Counted from the first letter of the stretch, positions 19,889 to 29,124 are shown. The stretch is DNA of 64,000 bases from Mycolicibacterium thermoresistibile (GCF_900187065.1 NZ_LT906483.1:4588001-4652000); one strand, 5' to 3'. Translations and numbers: made by a program. Notes: a model not told the origin generated them from the sequence alone.

Positions 19889-20923
19889 TCACCCATTGAG
19901 GGTTGCGAGCAGGTCGGGTTTGAGGGCCTGCAACTGGGTTGCCCAGTACGGCCAGGAGTGGTTGCCCGCCGGCGGGAAGTTGAAGGTGGCGTTCCGGCCA
20001 CCGGCCGCGACGTACTTCTCCTGGAACTTCTTGTTGCCGTTGATCGCCATCGACTCCAGGCTGTTGGCGTTGAACGACTGGTTCGGATCGGCGTTGACGT
20101 CGAGCTCGGTCTCACCGCCCGGCGCGCAGTAGATCCACAGCCTGGTGCCGTTGTTGACCAGGCGTTCGACCTGTTCGACCGGGTCGTTGCGCTTCCAGGC
20201 CTGGTTCCACGGCGGGCCCCACATGTTGTCGACGTTGTAGCCGCCGGCGTCGAGCATCGCGACCCGGATGGCCTGCTTCATGAATGTCGACGAGGGGTTG
20301 AGGTAGCCCGACAGCGAGGCGGCGTAGCGGAACTGCTGCGGATAGTAGGCCGCCAGGATCAGCGCCGAGCTGCCCGACATCGACAGCCCGACCACGCCGT
20401 TGCCGGTGGACGAGACCTGCTTCTCCGAAGCCAGGTACGCGGGCAGCTCGCGAGTGAGAAATGTCTCCCACTTATATGTGTAGGTCTGCTTGTTGAAGTT
20501 CGACGGCGAATACCAGTCGGTGTAGAAGCTGGACTGGCCACCGACCGGCATGACGACCGCGATACCGGAGTCGTAGAACCATTCGAAGGCCGGGGTCTCG
20601 ATGTCCCAGCCGTTGTAGTCGTCGCGGGCGCGCATCCCGTCGAGCATGTACACCGCCCGGGCGCCGGCGATCACCTCTTTGCCGTCGGAACCCGGTGTAG
20701 TGGCGGGCTGGAACTGCACCCGGATGTTGCGGCCCATCGAGGCGGAGTACACGTCGAGGTACTCGACCGGCAGACCCTCCCGGGAGAACGCGTGTGCGCT
20801 GGGAGTTCCGGCCACCATCGCCAACGCGGGGGCCGACAGGGGCAGCATCAACAGCGCGGCTGCGGCGATCACCAGCCGACGAAAGCCGATCTGCGCAGCA
20901 CGAACCGTCCAGGCTTTCAGCAT
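19889..20923 (-). CDS. Additional antigen 85 family mycolyltransferase (third tandem copy)
   Basis: Secreted mycolyltransferase of 344 residues. Signal peptide, mature start FSREGLPVEYL, and a full triad: Ser in GLSMSGS, Glu in NSLESM, His in GNHSW. It differs from fbpA by a small insertion around GSDGKEVIAG and by lacking the cysteine pair (the equivalent loop reads YSPSNFNKQ). Rapid growers such as M. smegmatis have a second antigen 85 gene here, while M. tuberculosis has only fbpA and fbpD. A paralogue formed by tandem duplication is the simplest reading. Its ribosome site is weak. Confidence 0.93.
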   Translation of the reverse strand: MLKAWTVRAAQIGFRRLVIAAAALLMLPLSAPALAMVAGTPSAHAFSREGLPVEYLDVYSASMGRNIRVQFQPATTPGSDGKEVIAGARAVYMLDGMRARDDYNGWDIETPAFEWFYDSGIAVVMPVGGQSSFYTDWYSPSNFNKQTYTYKWETFLTRELPAYLASEKQVSSTGNGVVGLSMSGSSALILAAYYPQQFRYAASLSGYLNPSSTFMKQAIRVAMLDAGGYNVDNMWGPPWNQAWKRNDPVEQVERLVNNGTRLWIYCAPGGETELDVNADPNQSFNANSLESMAINGNKKFQEKYVAAGGRNATFNFPPAGNHSWPYWATQLQALKPDLLATLNG

Positions 20924-21080
20924 CTGTGGCTCTTACCATCCATTCGTATGTCCGGCGCCGCGTTCGACCTCGTCGAATCGGCGATCTCCGTGGCACAACA
21001 AGTGGCAAGTGTCAGGAAACCCATGGACACCCGATGGGATATCGACCGACTGCCGCCGTCCGTTACACCCGCTTTCCGGG

Positions 21081-23138
21081 TTACGGGCCCGTTGCCGGTA
21101 GGCCAGTGTAAGGGGGCTGTTTGGGTGGCGGCATCTCGAGTCCGCACCGCAGCAGTTCGTAACGCGGCACCCGGTCGATGCGGTAGCGAGTGAACTCCAG
21201 GGCGTGCACCAGATTGGACACGAACAGCCGTGGGGTCAGCCGGCCGCGCACCGAGTTCAGTTTCGCGTCGGTGGCCGGGCAGGCCAGTGCGGCCTCGGCC
21301 TGGGCCACCCAGTCCTCGTCGAGATACGACGGGATCCACGGGTAGGTCTTGAGGAACGGCCCCTCGGCCACCGCCCAGTCCGGGAACAGGTTCTTGTCGT
21401 GGCCGATCCGGCCGTCCTCCACCCGCTCGGTGTGCGCGGCCAGCGGGTTGGCCAGCCCGATCTGGTCGATCACCCGCACGTCGAGGCCCACGTTCATGCC
21501 GAGCATGCCGAGGTTGGTGAAGAACACCGTGTGCGGGGCGTTGTCCGGATCCCGCGCCTCGGGCGGGGCGTCGGGCGGCGGCGGGATCGCCGGCACCACA
21601 TCCCACTGGTCGTAGTTGCCGGACGGCAGCAGCAGCGCACCCTCCGGGGTGTTGTTCAGCGTCACCAGGACCGCCCGCATCCGCGGATAGTCCAGGTAGT
21701 CGGCGGCGGTCAGCGGATGCGCGTGCCCGGTGGCCTGGGCGTAGAACCGCCGCTCGTCGACGATCCCGGAATAGGTAACCTTGGTGGCGTCCGGTCCCAT
21801 CCCCGGCGAGTTCGCCGCCCACAGCGCCCAGCCCGCGATCGCGACCCACAGCACCCCGGTGGCGCCGGCCAGCACGTACTGGTGCCGCCGCCGCTCATCG
21901 CTGTCGGCCGCGGCCGTCCCGCCGGGTAGTCGCAGCGGAACCACCGCGACCGGCAGCAGGATCAGGAACAGCGGGGTCAACAGCACCCGGCCGTGCATGA
22001 AGTCGCCGCCCTGCCGGATCCAGTAGATCGCCTGCAGCACACCGCCGGCCACGAAGAAGGCGACCACCACCGGCGGGCTCTGCAGGGTGCGGGCCACCCA
22101 GCCCAGGTTGCGCGGCACGGCGTGGCGCCGCCACGGCCGCAGCCGGGTGGCCAGCAGCACCGCGCCGAGCGCGGCCACCAGCAGCATCGGCAGCCACAAC
22201 AGGTACGGCGAGGTGAAATTGGTGAGGTACGCCAGTCCCTGGGACCATTTCGCGCCCCCGGCCTCCTTGGCCACCGCGGTGCCCGGCACCACCAGGGCGT
22301 AGTAGCCCATCCGGAAGATCTGGTAGGCGACGGGGACCAGGCCGCCGGCCACCACGATCAACAGGCGCCGCCGCCGGGTGCGGGCCGCGATCAGGATCAT
22401 GATCAGTGCCAGCCCGCCGATCAGCGCCAGTTCCGGACGCACCAGCACGCTCATCCCGGCGACGAAGGCCAGTGCGGCGTGGAAACCCGCGCCGACCGTC
22501 TCACCGGTGTCGGTGGGGTTCGCGGCCGCGGTTCTCGGGGTTGTGCCGGCCCCGGCCGGGCGGCGCCGCGGCGCCTGCGCCCAGCACACCATCATCCACC
22601 ACAGCAGGGCGAGATACGCCAGCACCAAACCGTTTTCCAGCCCCGAGGTGGCGAAGTCGCGGGCCGGGGGAACCGCGATGTAGACGAGGATCCCGGCGGG
22701 CAACAACAGGGCCGGGCGGCCCTGCAGTCCGGGCGCGTACAGCCGGCCGGCGCCCAGCATCGCCAGGATCACGCCGAGCACACTGAGCCCGAACGCCAGC
22801 ACCAGGATCACGTATTCGAGCCGGACCGGTCCGGCCAGCAGGGCGCCGAGATAGTTCAGGTACGTCCACACCGTGGAGGTGTTGGCCTCCACCCGCTCAC
22901 CGGCGTTGAACACCGGACCGTTCCCGGCCAGCAGATTGCGCACGGTGCGCAGCACGATCAGCCCGTCGTCGGCGATCCACCGGCGCTGCCAGGCGCCGTA
23001 GCCGAACAACCCGGCCACCACCAGCACACCCGCCCACAGGCTGATCCGGGCGGACGTGCTGTAGGGATACGGCGGCCAGGCCGCCAGCCGCCGCGCCGCC
23101 GCGACGGCGGCCCGGTCAACTGAAGAACGCGGCTGCAC
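21081..23138 (-). CDS. aftB: Arabinosyltransferase AftB (terminal beta-1,2 arabinose)
   Basis: GT-C membrane glycosyltransferase that adds the terminal beta(1-2) arabinofuranose of arabinogalactan, the acceptor for mycolates. From the GTG at 23138 it has 685 residues (627 in M. tuberculosis). The frame is open further upstream to 23240, but that would lie deep inside ubiA. Catalytic acidic pair Asp57-Asp58 in RRWIADDGL, followed by LRTVRNLLAGNGPVFN. About ten membrane spans fill the N-terminal two thirds, with an external C-terminal domain. The GTG start overlaps the 3' end of ubiA by 23 bp. The start is uncertain; homology begins near residue 31. Confidence 0.92.
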   Translation of the reverse strand: MQPRSSVDRAAVAAARRLAAWPPYPYSTSARISLWAGVLVVAGLFGYGAWQRRWIADDGLIVLRTVRNLLAGNGPVFNAGERVEANTSTVWTYLNYLGALLAGPVRLEYVILVLAFGLSVLGVILAMLGAGRLYAPGLQGRPALLLPAGILVYIAVPPARDFATSGLENGLVLAYLALLWWMMVCWAQAPRRRPAGAGTTPRTAAANPTDTGETVGAGFHAALAFVAGMSVLVRPELALIGGLALIMILIAARTRRRRLLIVVAGGLVPVAYQIFRMGYYALVVPGTAVAKEAGGAKWSQGLAYLTNFTSPYLLWLPMLLVAALGAVLLATRLRPWRRHAVPRNLGWVARTLQSPPVVVAFFVAGGVLQAIYWIRQGGDFMHGRVLLTPLFLILLPVAVVPLRLPGGTAAADSDERRRHQYVLAGATGVLWVAIAGWALWAANSPGMGPDATKVTYSGIVDERRFYAQATGHAHPLTAADYLDYPRMRAVLVTLNNTPEGALLLPSGNYDQWDVVPAIPPPPDAPPEARDPDNAPHTVFFTNLGMLGMNVGLDVRVIDQIGLANPLAAHTERVEDGRIGHDKNLFPDWAVAEGPFLKTYPWIPSYLDEDWVAQAEAALACPATDAKLNSVRGRLTPRLFVSNLVHALEFTRYRIDRVPRYELLRCGLEMPPPKQPPYTGLPATGP

Positions 23139-24036
23139 CGACAGTCCCGATCCACGCCACCGCAAGCAGTTGCAGCACGCGGTCGCGAAGCGCGATTTCC
23201 TCTGGCTCACCGGCCATTCCACTGTCCACGTCGACGGCATAACGCAGGATTGCGATGGTGAACGGGATCATCGACACCACGAACCACACACTGGTGCGGG
23301 TGGGATCCGGTTCGAAGGCCCACAGCCCGTAGCACAGCACCACCGCCGTCGCCGACATCGTCCACACGAACCGCAGATACGTGGTGGTGTAGTTCTCCAG
23401 GGATTTGCGGATCTTGGCGCCGGTGCGTTCGGCCAACTGCAGTTCGGCGTAGCGCTTACCGGCCGCCATGAACAGCGACCCGAACGCCATCACCAGCAGG
23501 AACCACTGCGACAGCCAGATGCCCGCCGCCACACCACCGGCGATCGCCCGGATCAGAAAACCCGACGAGACGATGCAGATATCCAGCACCGCTTGGTGTT
23601 TCAGACCGAAACAGTACGCCAGCTGGACGGCGATGTAGATGGCCATCACCACCGCCAGGTTGGGGGTGACCAGCCAGGACAGCAGCAACGACCCGGCGCC
23701 GAGCACCGTCGCCAGCGTGTAGGCCAGCCGTTCGGACACCACTCCGGCGGCGATCGGGCGGAACCGTTTGGTGGGGTGCTGGCGGTCGGCCTCGACGTCG
23801 CGGGCGTCGTTGACCAGATAGACGCTGGAGGCGGCCAGGCAGAACACCACGAACGCCATGCCGACCCTGAGCAACACGCCGACGTGGTCGTCGGGCATGT
23901 TGCCACCGGCCAGCGCCGCCAGCGGGGCGGCGAACACCAGCAGGTTCTTCACCCACTGCCGGGGCCGTACGGCCTTGACGATTCCGGCGGCCAGGTTCTT
24001 CGGCGGGCCGGCGACCGGCGCCGCTTCCTCGCTCAT
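23116..24036 (-). CDS. ubiA: Decaprenyl-phosphate phosphoribosyltransferase (DPPR synthase, UbiA)
   Basis: Integral membrane prenyltransferase-fold enzyme joining decaprenyl phosphate and PRPP, the first step to decaprenyl-phosphoarabinose used by the Emb and Aft enzymes. It has 306 residues (302 in M. tuberculosis Rv3806c). The polyprenyl-binding motif NDxxDxxxD is at residues 76-84 (Asn76, Asp77, Asp80, Asp84), and about nine hydrophobic segments are present. The start overlaps the stop of the PAP2 gene by 4 bp, so it belongs to the glf-glfT2-PAP2-ubiA-aftB operon. Confidence 0.96.
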   Translation of the reverse strand: MSEEAAPVAGPPKNLAAGIVKAVRPRQWVKNLLVFAAPLAALAGGNMPDDHVGVLLRVGMAFVVFCLAASSVYLVNDARDVEADRQHPTKRFRPIAAGVVSERLAYTLATVLGAGSLLLSWLVTPNLAVVMAIYIAVQLAYCFGLKHQAVLDICIVSSGFLIRAIAGGVAAGIWLSQWFLLVMAFGSLFMAAGKRYAELQLAERTGAKIRKSLENYTTTYLRFVWTMSATAVVLCYGLWAFEPDPTRTSVWFVVSMIPFTIAILRYAVDVDSGMAGEPEEIALRDRVLQLLAVAWIGTVGAAAFFS

Positions 24037-24584
24037 CGGTCCGCCTCACTCAATCCGTCAGCCTCCTTGCGGGTGACCAGATCCACGGCCGTGGCGGTGG
24101 CCGCGCCCACCGCGACACCGGTGAGCACATCGGTGGGATAGTGCACGCCGAGCACCAGCCGCGACACCGCCATCGGGGGGATCAGCAGCAGCGGCAGCAC
24201 CGACCCGGTGGTGCGGGCCAGCAGCAGCGCGGCCGCCGTCGTCGAGGTGGCATGCGCGGAGGGGAAACTCAGCCGGCTGGGCGTTGCGACGTGCACCCGG
24301 ATCGCCTCGTGTTCGGGCCGGCGGCGCCGCACCACCCGTTTGATCAGCACGGCGGCCGCATGTGCGGCGAACGCCCCCACCCCGACGGCCAGCCAGGACC
24401 GGCGGCGCGCCGGCTGGGTCAGGGCGCCGAGGCCGGCCAGCCCGAGCCAGCCGAGGCTGTGTTCACCGAAATGCGACAGCGCCCGGGCCGCGGCCAGCAC
24501 GCCGGGCCGTCCGGCCAGGGCAGCCTGAATGGTGACGAGGGCGGCTTCCTCGCGCCCCAGCGGTTCGGCCATCTGCTCACGCAT
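24033..24584 (-). CDS. PAP2-type phosphatase, probable decaprenylphosphoryl-5-phosphoribose phosphatase
   Basis: Membrane phosphatase of the PAP2 family (183 residues; Rv3807c homologue). It is believed to remove the 5'-phosphate from the UbiA product. Family motifs are in order: KRVVRRRRPEHE (Lys-x6-Arg-Pro), PSAHATST, and SRLVLGVHYPTDV with the catalytic His. Four to five hydrophobic segments. It overlaps glfT2 by 8 bp and ubiA by 4 bp, so the enzyme sits physically between galactan and arabinan precursor genes. Confidence 0.92.
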   Translation of the reverse strand: MREQMAEPLGREEAALVTIQAALAGRPGVLAAARALSHFGEHSLGWLGLAGLGALTQPARRRSWLAVGVGAFAAHAAAVLIKRVVRRRRPEHEAIRVHVATPSRLSFPSAHATSTTAAALLLARTTGSVLPLLLIPPMAVSRLVLGVHYPTDVLTGVAVGAATATAVDLVTRKEADGLSEADR

Positions 24585-26481
24585 TTCTTTCGGTGAGCAG
24601 CACCGTTTCCCACTTCTGTTTGCTGGTCAACATCGGCAATGCCTCCCGGTACACCCGGCGCATCTCGTCGAAGCGCTTGATCAGCTGCCGTTGCCGCCGC
24701 AGCGACTGGGTCAGCAGCGACAACATCTTGGCCCGGTCCCGCTTGCGGTAGACCACCCCGCGCCCGTCGGCGGTGGTCACCGTGACCCCGTCGTACTTCG
24801 ACAGCAGGAACCACCGGGAATCCTGGGTCGGCACGTTGAGCTGCGGCCGCTCATGGTGCCGCGGGTCGGCCGTCTTGGCGTTGTGCAGGATTCCGAGCGC
24901 CAGGTGGTACAGGATGGCCGGCTTGGACACCGGCGGCGCGATCTGCCGCGCCGGTTCGGACGGCGGCGGGAGTTCGGTGGCGGCGGGCAACACCACCGCG
25001 TCCGGATACTTCTTGCGGATCCGGTGCACCTCCGGCAACGCGGATTCCAGGATCGAGAAGATGTGCTCCGGGCCGGCCAGGAAGTCGTCCATCGCCTTGT
25101 TCTGGATCGCGACGGTCGAATATTCAAGGCAGGCAAGGTGTTTGAGCGTGGCCTTGAAATGGCTGCGGACCAGGCCGCGGATGTCGCCGTCCCAGTGCAG
25201 CGCCGCCACGATCAGCCGGTTCCGCAGGTGGAAGTAGGCCTGCCAGTCGATCGCGTCGTCCTTGTCGCTCCAGGCCATGTGCCAGATGGCGACCCCCGGC
25301 AGGGTGGCGGTCGGGTAACCGTGTTCGCCCGCGCGCAGGCCGTAGTCGGCGTCGTCCCACTTGATGAACAACGGCAGCGGCTGACCGAGTTCCTCGGCGA
25401 CCTGCCGCGGGATCATGCACATCCACCAGCCGTTGTAGTCGGCGTCGATGCGCCGGTGCAGCAGATTGCTGAGCGGATCGGAGTCGTCGTAGAGCGGATG
25501 CTTGGCGAAGTCGTGGTCGTACTCGGTGAACGGCGCCGCGGTCCACATGAAGTTGGACCGGTCCACCACCTCACCCATGATGTGCAGGTGCGACGGCTCC
25601 TGCAGGTTGAGCATCTGCCCGCCGACCAGCATCGGTGACTTCGCGAACCGGTTCATCGCCAACGCCCGCAGAATCGAGTCCGGCTCGATGCGGATGTCGT
25701 CATCCATGAACAGGATCTGTTCACAGTCGGTGTTCTTCAGCGCCTCGTACATCACCCGGCTGTACCCGCCGGAGCCGCCGAGGTTGGGCTGGTCGTGGAT
25801 GCTCAACCGGTTGCCCAGCGGCGCCGCCGCCGCGGCGAAGTCCGGGTGCTCGCGCACCTTGCGGGTGCCCTGATCCGGCACGATCACCGCGGTGATCACC
25901 TGATCCACCAGCGGATCCGACGTCAGCGCCTGCAACGACTTCACACAGTCGTCGGGCCGGTTGAAGGTGGGGATGCCGATCGCGACACTGGCCACCCCCG
26001 GCGCCGGTATCGGCGCGTACCACCCGGCGTGGTGAACGGTCACCGGGTCCTCGGTGGTGATGTCGAACCAGATCCACCCGCCGTCCTCGAACGGCTGCAG
26101 ACCGATCTCGAACTCCACCGCCGTGGCGGTCCCGTTCTCGCCGGCGAAGTTCTTGCCGTCGACGTGGATCCGCACGCCGGTGGCCTTGCTGCGGTACACG
26201 TCCACCCGGCCGCTGCCGGTGAGTTCGGCACGCAGCACCACCGACGTGAGGATCGACCAGCGGCGCCAGTAACTGGCCGGGAACGCGTTGAAATAGGTCG
26301 CGAACGACACCTCGGACTCGGCGCCGATCTCCAGACTCGTCCGGCTCGGTGCGACCGCCCGTCGCGGATTGGTGGTCGACTCCTCGATGTAGAGCTTGCG
26401 GACGTCGAGCGGCTCGCCCGGACGCGGCAGGATGACCCGCGCCAGCAGGCTCACTGCTTTGCTCTGCTGCTCTGATTGCAC
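24577..26481 (-). CDS. glfT2: Galactofuranosyltransferase GlfT2
   Basis: Processive GT2 enzyme that polymerises the galactan chain with alternating beta-1,5 and beta-1,6 linkages from UDP-galactofuranose. It has 634 residues (637 in M. tuberculosis). An N-terminal beta-rich domain is followed by the GT-A domain with metal-binding DDD at 260-262 (FMDDDIRIEPDS), a WDDADYG motif, and HMAWSDKDD carrying the conserved His. The C-terminal helical domain is complete. The GTG start at 26481 shares one base with the glf stop, consistent with translational coupling so that substrate and polymerase are made together. Confidence 0.97.
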   Translation of the reverse strand: MQSEQQSKAVSLLARVILPRPGEPLDVRKLYIEESTTNPRRAVAPSRTSLEIGAESEVSFATYFNAFPASYWRRWSILTSVVLRAELTGSGRVDVYRSKATGVRIHVDGKNFAGENGTATAVEFEIGLQPFEDGGWIWFDITTEDPVTVHHAGWYAPIPAPGVASVAIGIPTFNRPDDCVKSLQALTSDPLVDQVITAVIVPDQGTRKVREHPDFAAAAAPLGNRLSIHDQPNLGGSGGYSRVMYEALKNTDCEQILFMDDDIRIEPDSILRALAMNRFAKSPMLVGGQMLNLQEPSHLHIMGEVVDRSNFMWTAAPFTEYDHDFAKHPLYDDSDPLSNLLHRRIDADYNGWWMCMIPRQVAEELGQPLPLFIKWDDADYGLRAGEHGYPTATLPGVAIWHMAWSDKDDAIDWQAYFHLRNRLIVAALHWDGDIRGLVRSHFKATLKHLACLEYSTVAIQNKAMDDFLAGPEHIFSILESALPEVHRIRKKYPDAVVLPAATELPPPSEPARQIAPPVSKPAILYHLALGILHNAKTADPRHHERPQLNVPTQDSRWFLLSKYDGVTVTTADGRGVVYRKRDRAKMLSLLTQSLRRQRQLIKRFDEMRRVYREALPMLTSKQKWETVLLTERNA

Positions 26482-27695
26482 TAGCGGCTGCTTTCCGGTT
26501 CACCGGCGGCGCCGGTCGAGGTGAGGGGCACACCATCACGCAGGTGGGGCGCCAACACGTTGTCATACATGTTCAGCGCACTCGCGATGGCCATGTGCAT
26601 GTCCAGATACTGGTAGGTGCCCAGGCGTCCGCCGAACAGCACCTTCGCCGTGGCGGTCTCCTCCTTCGCCCGGGCCCGGTAGGCGGCCAGCACCGCCCGG
26701 TCGGTTTCGGTGTTGATCGGATAGTAGGGCTCGTCGTCGTCACCGGCGAACCGCGAGTACTCCCGCATGATCACCGTCCTGTCGGTCGGATAGGACCGCT
26801 CCGGGTGGAAGTGCCGGAACTCGTGGATGCGGGTGTAGGGCACATCCAGGTCGCTGTAGTTCATCACCGACGTGCCCTGGAAGTCGCCGGTGTCGAGCAC
26901 CTCGAGTTCGAAGTCGAGGGTCCGCCAGCCGAGCCGGCCCTCGGCGTAGTCGAAGTAGCGGTCCAGCGGGCCGGTGTACACCACCGGGGCGTCCGGGTTC
27001 GCGGCCCGCAACTCGTCGCGCACCTCGAACCAGTCGGTGTTCAGCCGCACCTCGATCCGCTCGTCGGCGGCCATGTTCTCCAGCCACGCGGTGTAGCCGT
27101 GGACCGGCAGCCCTTCATAGGTGTCGTTGAAGTAGCGGTTGTCGAAGGTGTAGCGCACCGGCAGCCGGGTGATGTTCGACGCCGGCAGTTCCTTGGGATC
27201 GGTCTGCCACTGCTTGGCGGTGTAGTTCTTGATGAACGCCTCGTACAGCGGCCGGCCGATCAGCGAGATGGCCTTCTCCTCGAGGTTCTTCGCCTCGGCG
27301 GTGTCGATCTCGGAGGCCTGTTCGGCGATCAGCTTGCGGGCCTCGTCGGGGGTGAAGTAGCGGCCGAAGAACTGCGACACCAGGCCCAGGCCCATCGGCA
27401 GCGGATAGGCCTGGCCGTTGTGCAGCGCGAAGACCCGGTGCTGGTAGTTGGTGAAGTCGGTGAACTGGCGCACGTAATCCCACACCCGCTTGTTGGAGGT
27501 GTGGAACAGGTGGGCGCCGTACTTGTGCACCTCGATACCGGTCTCGGGTTCCGGCTCGGAGTAGGCGTTCCCGCCGATGTGACCGCGCCGCTCCACGACC
27601 AGCACTCGCTTGCCCAGTTGGGTGGCCACCCGCTCGGCGATCGTCAAACCGAAGAAGCCGGATCCGACGACTATGAGGTCTACGCGCTCGGTCAT
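26481..27695 (-). CDS. glf: UDP-galactopyranose mutase Glf
   Basis: FAD enzyme converting UDP-galactopyranose to UDP-galactofuranose for galactan. It has 404 residues (399 in M. tuberculosis). N-terminal dinucleotide motif VGSGFFG (about 11-17), then RGHIGGNAY, and the GAHLFHTSNKRVWDY and SRFAGDDDEPYYP regions typical of the family. First gene of the galactan-arabinan operon. Its promoter must lie in the 255 bp shared with the divergent erp gene, where a 10-bp inverted repeat is present. Confidence 0.97.
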   Translation of the reverse strand: MTERVDLIVVGSGFFGLTIAERVATQLGKRVLVVERRGHIGGNAYSEPEPETGIEVHKYGAHLFHTSNKRVWDYVRQFTDFTNYQHRVFALHNGQAYPLPMGLGLVSQFFGRYFTPDEARKLIAEQASEIDTAEAKNLEEKAISLIGRPLYEAFIKNYTAKQWQTDPKELPASNITRLPVRYTFDNRYFNDTYEGLPVHGYTAWLENMAADERIEVRLNTDWFEVRDELRAANPDAPVVYTGPLDRYFDYAEGRLGWRTLDFELEVLDTGDFQGTSVMNYSDLDVPYTRIHEFRHFHPERSYPTDRTVIMREYSRFAGDDDEPYYPINTETDRAVLAAYRARAKEETATAKVLFGGRLGTYQYLDMHMAIASALNMYDNVLAPHLRDGVPLTSTGAAGEPESSR

Positions 27696-27730
27696 CGGCA
27701 GCTAGGGTATCCGACCGCCACCGCACACCC

Positions 27731-27777
27731 CGAATCGCGAATCACCACACCGTCCGATGTCGAGAGGTCGCGATTCG
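27731..27777. repeat. 10-bp perfect inverted repeat in the glf-erp divergent promoter region
   Basis: CGAATCGCGA (27731-27740) is matched by its exact reverse complement TCGCGATTCG (27768-27777), with a 27-bp spacer. It lies 36 bp upstream of glf and about 175 bp before erp. It could be a binding site for a dimeric regulator or a hairpin in the glf 5' leader. No known operator was recognised. The rest of the 255-bp gap shows no gene. Confidence 0.55.
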
Positions 27778-27950
27778 CTCACGATTCCATATCGTCACAC
27801 CAGTACCAGCTGTCACACCCCTAACATCGATCTCGTTGGCACTGATGGGCTCCAGAGTTCGGGTCCGTAGCCGCCGACGCGGGCCTCGCGCATCCGGCCG
27901 AATGCCCACGACGAGCACACCAGACGTAACCATGTATTGAGGAGACTTCC

Positions 27951-28976
27951 GTGCCGAACCGAGGTCGACGCAAGCTCTCGATGGCCATGAGCACTGTCGC
28001 CGCGCTGGCCGTCGCAAGTCCGTTCGCAGCGATCGCGGTGACCGAGTTGGTGTCCAGCACCCAGCCGGCCCCGCAGCAGCGCGAGTTCGTCCAGGCTTCC
28101 CTGCTCACCGATCTGCCCACCGAGTTGATGGGCGCGCTGTCCGAGGGCCTGGCCCAGTTCGGGATCAACCTGCCCCCGATGCCGAGCCTGACCGGTTCGG
28201 GCGCATCGATGTCGCCGGGTCTGACCAGTCCGGGCCTGACGAGTCCGGGTCTCACCTCACCGGGCCTGACGAGTCCGGGGCTGACCAGCCCGGGCCTGAC
28301 GAGTCCGGGCCTCACCTCACCGGGGCTGACCAATCCGGGGCTGACCAGCCCGGGGCTCACCGATCCCGCGCTGACCACCCCGGGGCTGACCAATCCGGGG
28401 CTGACCAGCCCGGGGCTCACCGATCCCGCGCTGACCACCCCGGGGCTGACCACACCCGGTCTGACCACACCCGGTCTGACCACACCCGGTCTGACCACTC
28501 CGGGGCTCGATCCGGCCCAGACCACGCCCGGGTTGACGACTCCCGGGGTGTCCACCCCGGACCTGACCAACCCGGCGCTCACCAGCCCTCTCGGTGAGGC
28601 GCCCGGCGGGCTGACCACCCCGTCGGTGGGGCTGGACCCGGCGCTGACGCCGATCTCGAACACGGCCGGCCTGCCGGCGCCCGGCGAGGTTCCGATCACC
28701 GCGCCGCTGGGTCCGGATCCGACCCTGGGCACCTACCCGATCCTGGGCGATCCGTCGCTGGCGATGGCGCCGCCGGTGGCCACCAGCACCGGTGGCGGCG
28801 GGCTCATCAGCGAACTGTCCACCGCCGCCAACCAGTTGGGCGCGGGACAGGCGATCGACCTGCTCAAGGGCGTGGTGATGCCGGCCGTCACCTCCGCGAT
28901 CAAGTCCGCGGCCCAGCCGCCGGGTCCGGACGTCGCGCCGCCGCCGGCTCCGGAAGTCCCGGCGCCGGACGCCTGA
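27951..28976 (+). CDS. erp: Exported repetitive protein Erp (PirG)
   Basis: Surface-exposed virulence-associated protein specific to mycobacteria and relatives (341 residues; 284 in M. tuberculosis). A signal segment with basic NRGRRK precedes a hydrophobic stretch at about residues 10-35. A short conserved domain follows, then about 24 copies of a five-residue repeat (xPGLT, with variants DPALT and TPGVS) from residue 84 to 210, and a C-terminal domain with weak hydrophobic segments and a Pro-rich tail. GTG start with the GAGGAG ribosome site (27938-27943). The repeat is longer than in M. tuberculosis, where the number of copies is known to vary by species. A very strong terminator follows. 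Confidence 0.95.
   Translation: MPNRGRRKLSMAMSTVAALAVASPFAAIAVTELVSSTQPAPQQREFVQASLLTDLPTELMGALSEGLAQFGINLPPMPSLTGSGASMSPGLTSPGLTSPGLTSPGLTSPGLTSPGLTSPGLTSPGLTNPGLTSPGLTDPALTTPGLTNPGLTSPGLTDPALTTPGLTTPGLTTPGLTTPGLTTPGLDPAQTTPGLTTPGVSTPDLTNPALTSPLGEAPGGLTTPSVGLDPALTPISNTAGLPAPGEVPITAPLGPDPTLGTYPILGDPSLAMAPPVATSTGGGGLISELSTAANQLGAGQAIDLLKGVVMPAVTSAIKSAAQPPGPDVAPPPAPEVPAPDA
28209..28590 (+). repeat. 15-bp coding tandem repeats in erp, including an exact 60-bp duplication
   Basis: Direct repeats of about 15 bp encode the xPGLT array. Bases 28321-28380 and 28381-28440 are identical over 60 bp, four repeat units copied as one block. A run of nearly identical 15-bp units also lies between 28447 and 28500. 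Perfect identity points to recent slippage or unequal recombination rather than selection on protein alone. Confidence 0.95.
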
Positions 28977-28996
28977 TGACCGGCCCCGACCGGTAA

Positions 28997-29064
28997 ACCT
29001 GCCACCGAACGGCACCGCAGAAGCCCAGCGCTCTGCGGTGCCGTTGCAGGTTCGGCGCTTTTTC
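28997..29064 (+). terminator. Strong intrinsic terminator after erp
   Basis: A perfect 14-bp stem (29008-29021 with 29032-29045, loop 10 nt) is extended by an outer 6-bp stem (28997-29002 with 29046-29051). TTCGGCGC and a run of five T follow at about 29059-29063. It separates erp from the amidase gene. Confidence 0.85.
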
Positions 29065-29124
29065 CATCGGGTCAATACCGTGTCGAAACACTAGTAACAC
29101 TGGACTCATACGTAACATCAGTCC

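Noticed and set aside
23139..23240. Longer N-terminus of AftB
   Set aside because: It would overlap ubiA by more than 120 bp and has no similarity to the AftB start.
28209..28590. Possible CRISPR array from regular direct repeats
   Set aside because: Repeats are in frame, 15 bp, without unique spacers; they encode the Erp pentapeptide array.
27821..28732. Minus-strand repeat ORF opposite erp (PGLV/PGVV repeats)
   Set aside because: Mirror of the erp repeat; no ribosome site or signal peptide.
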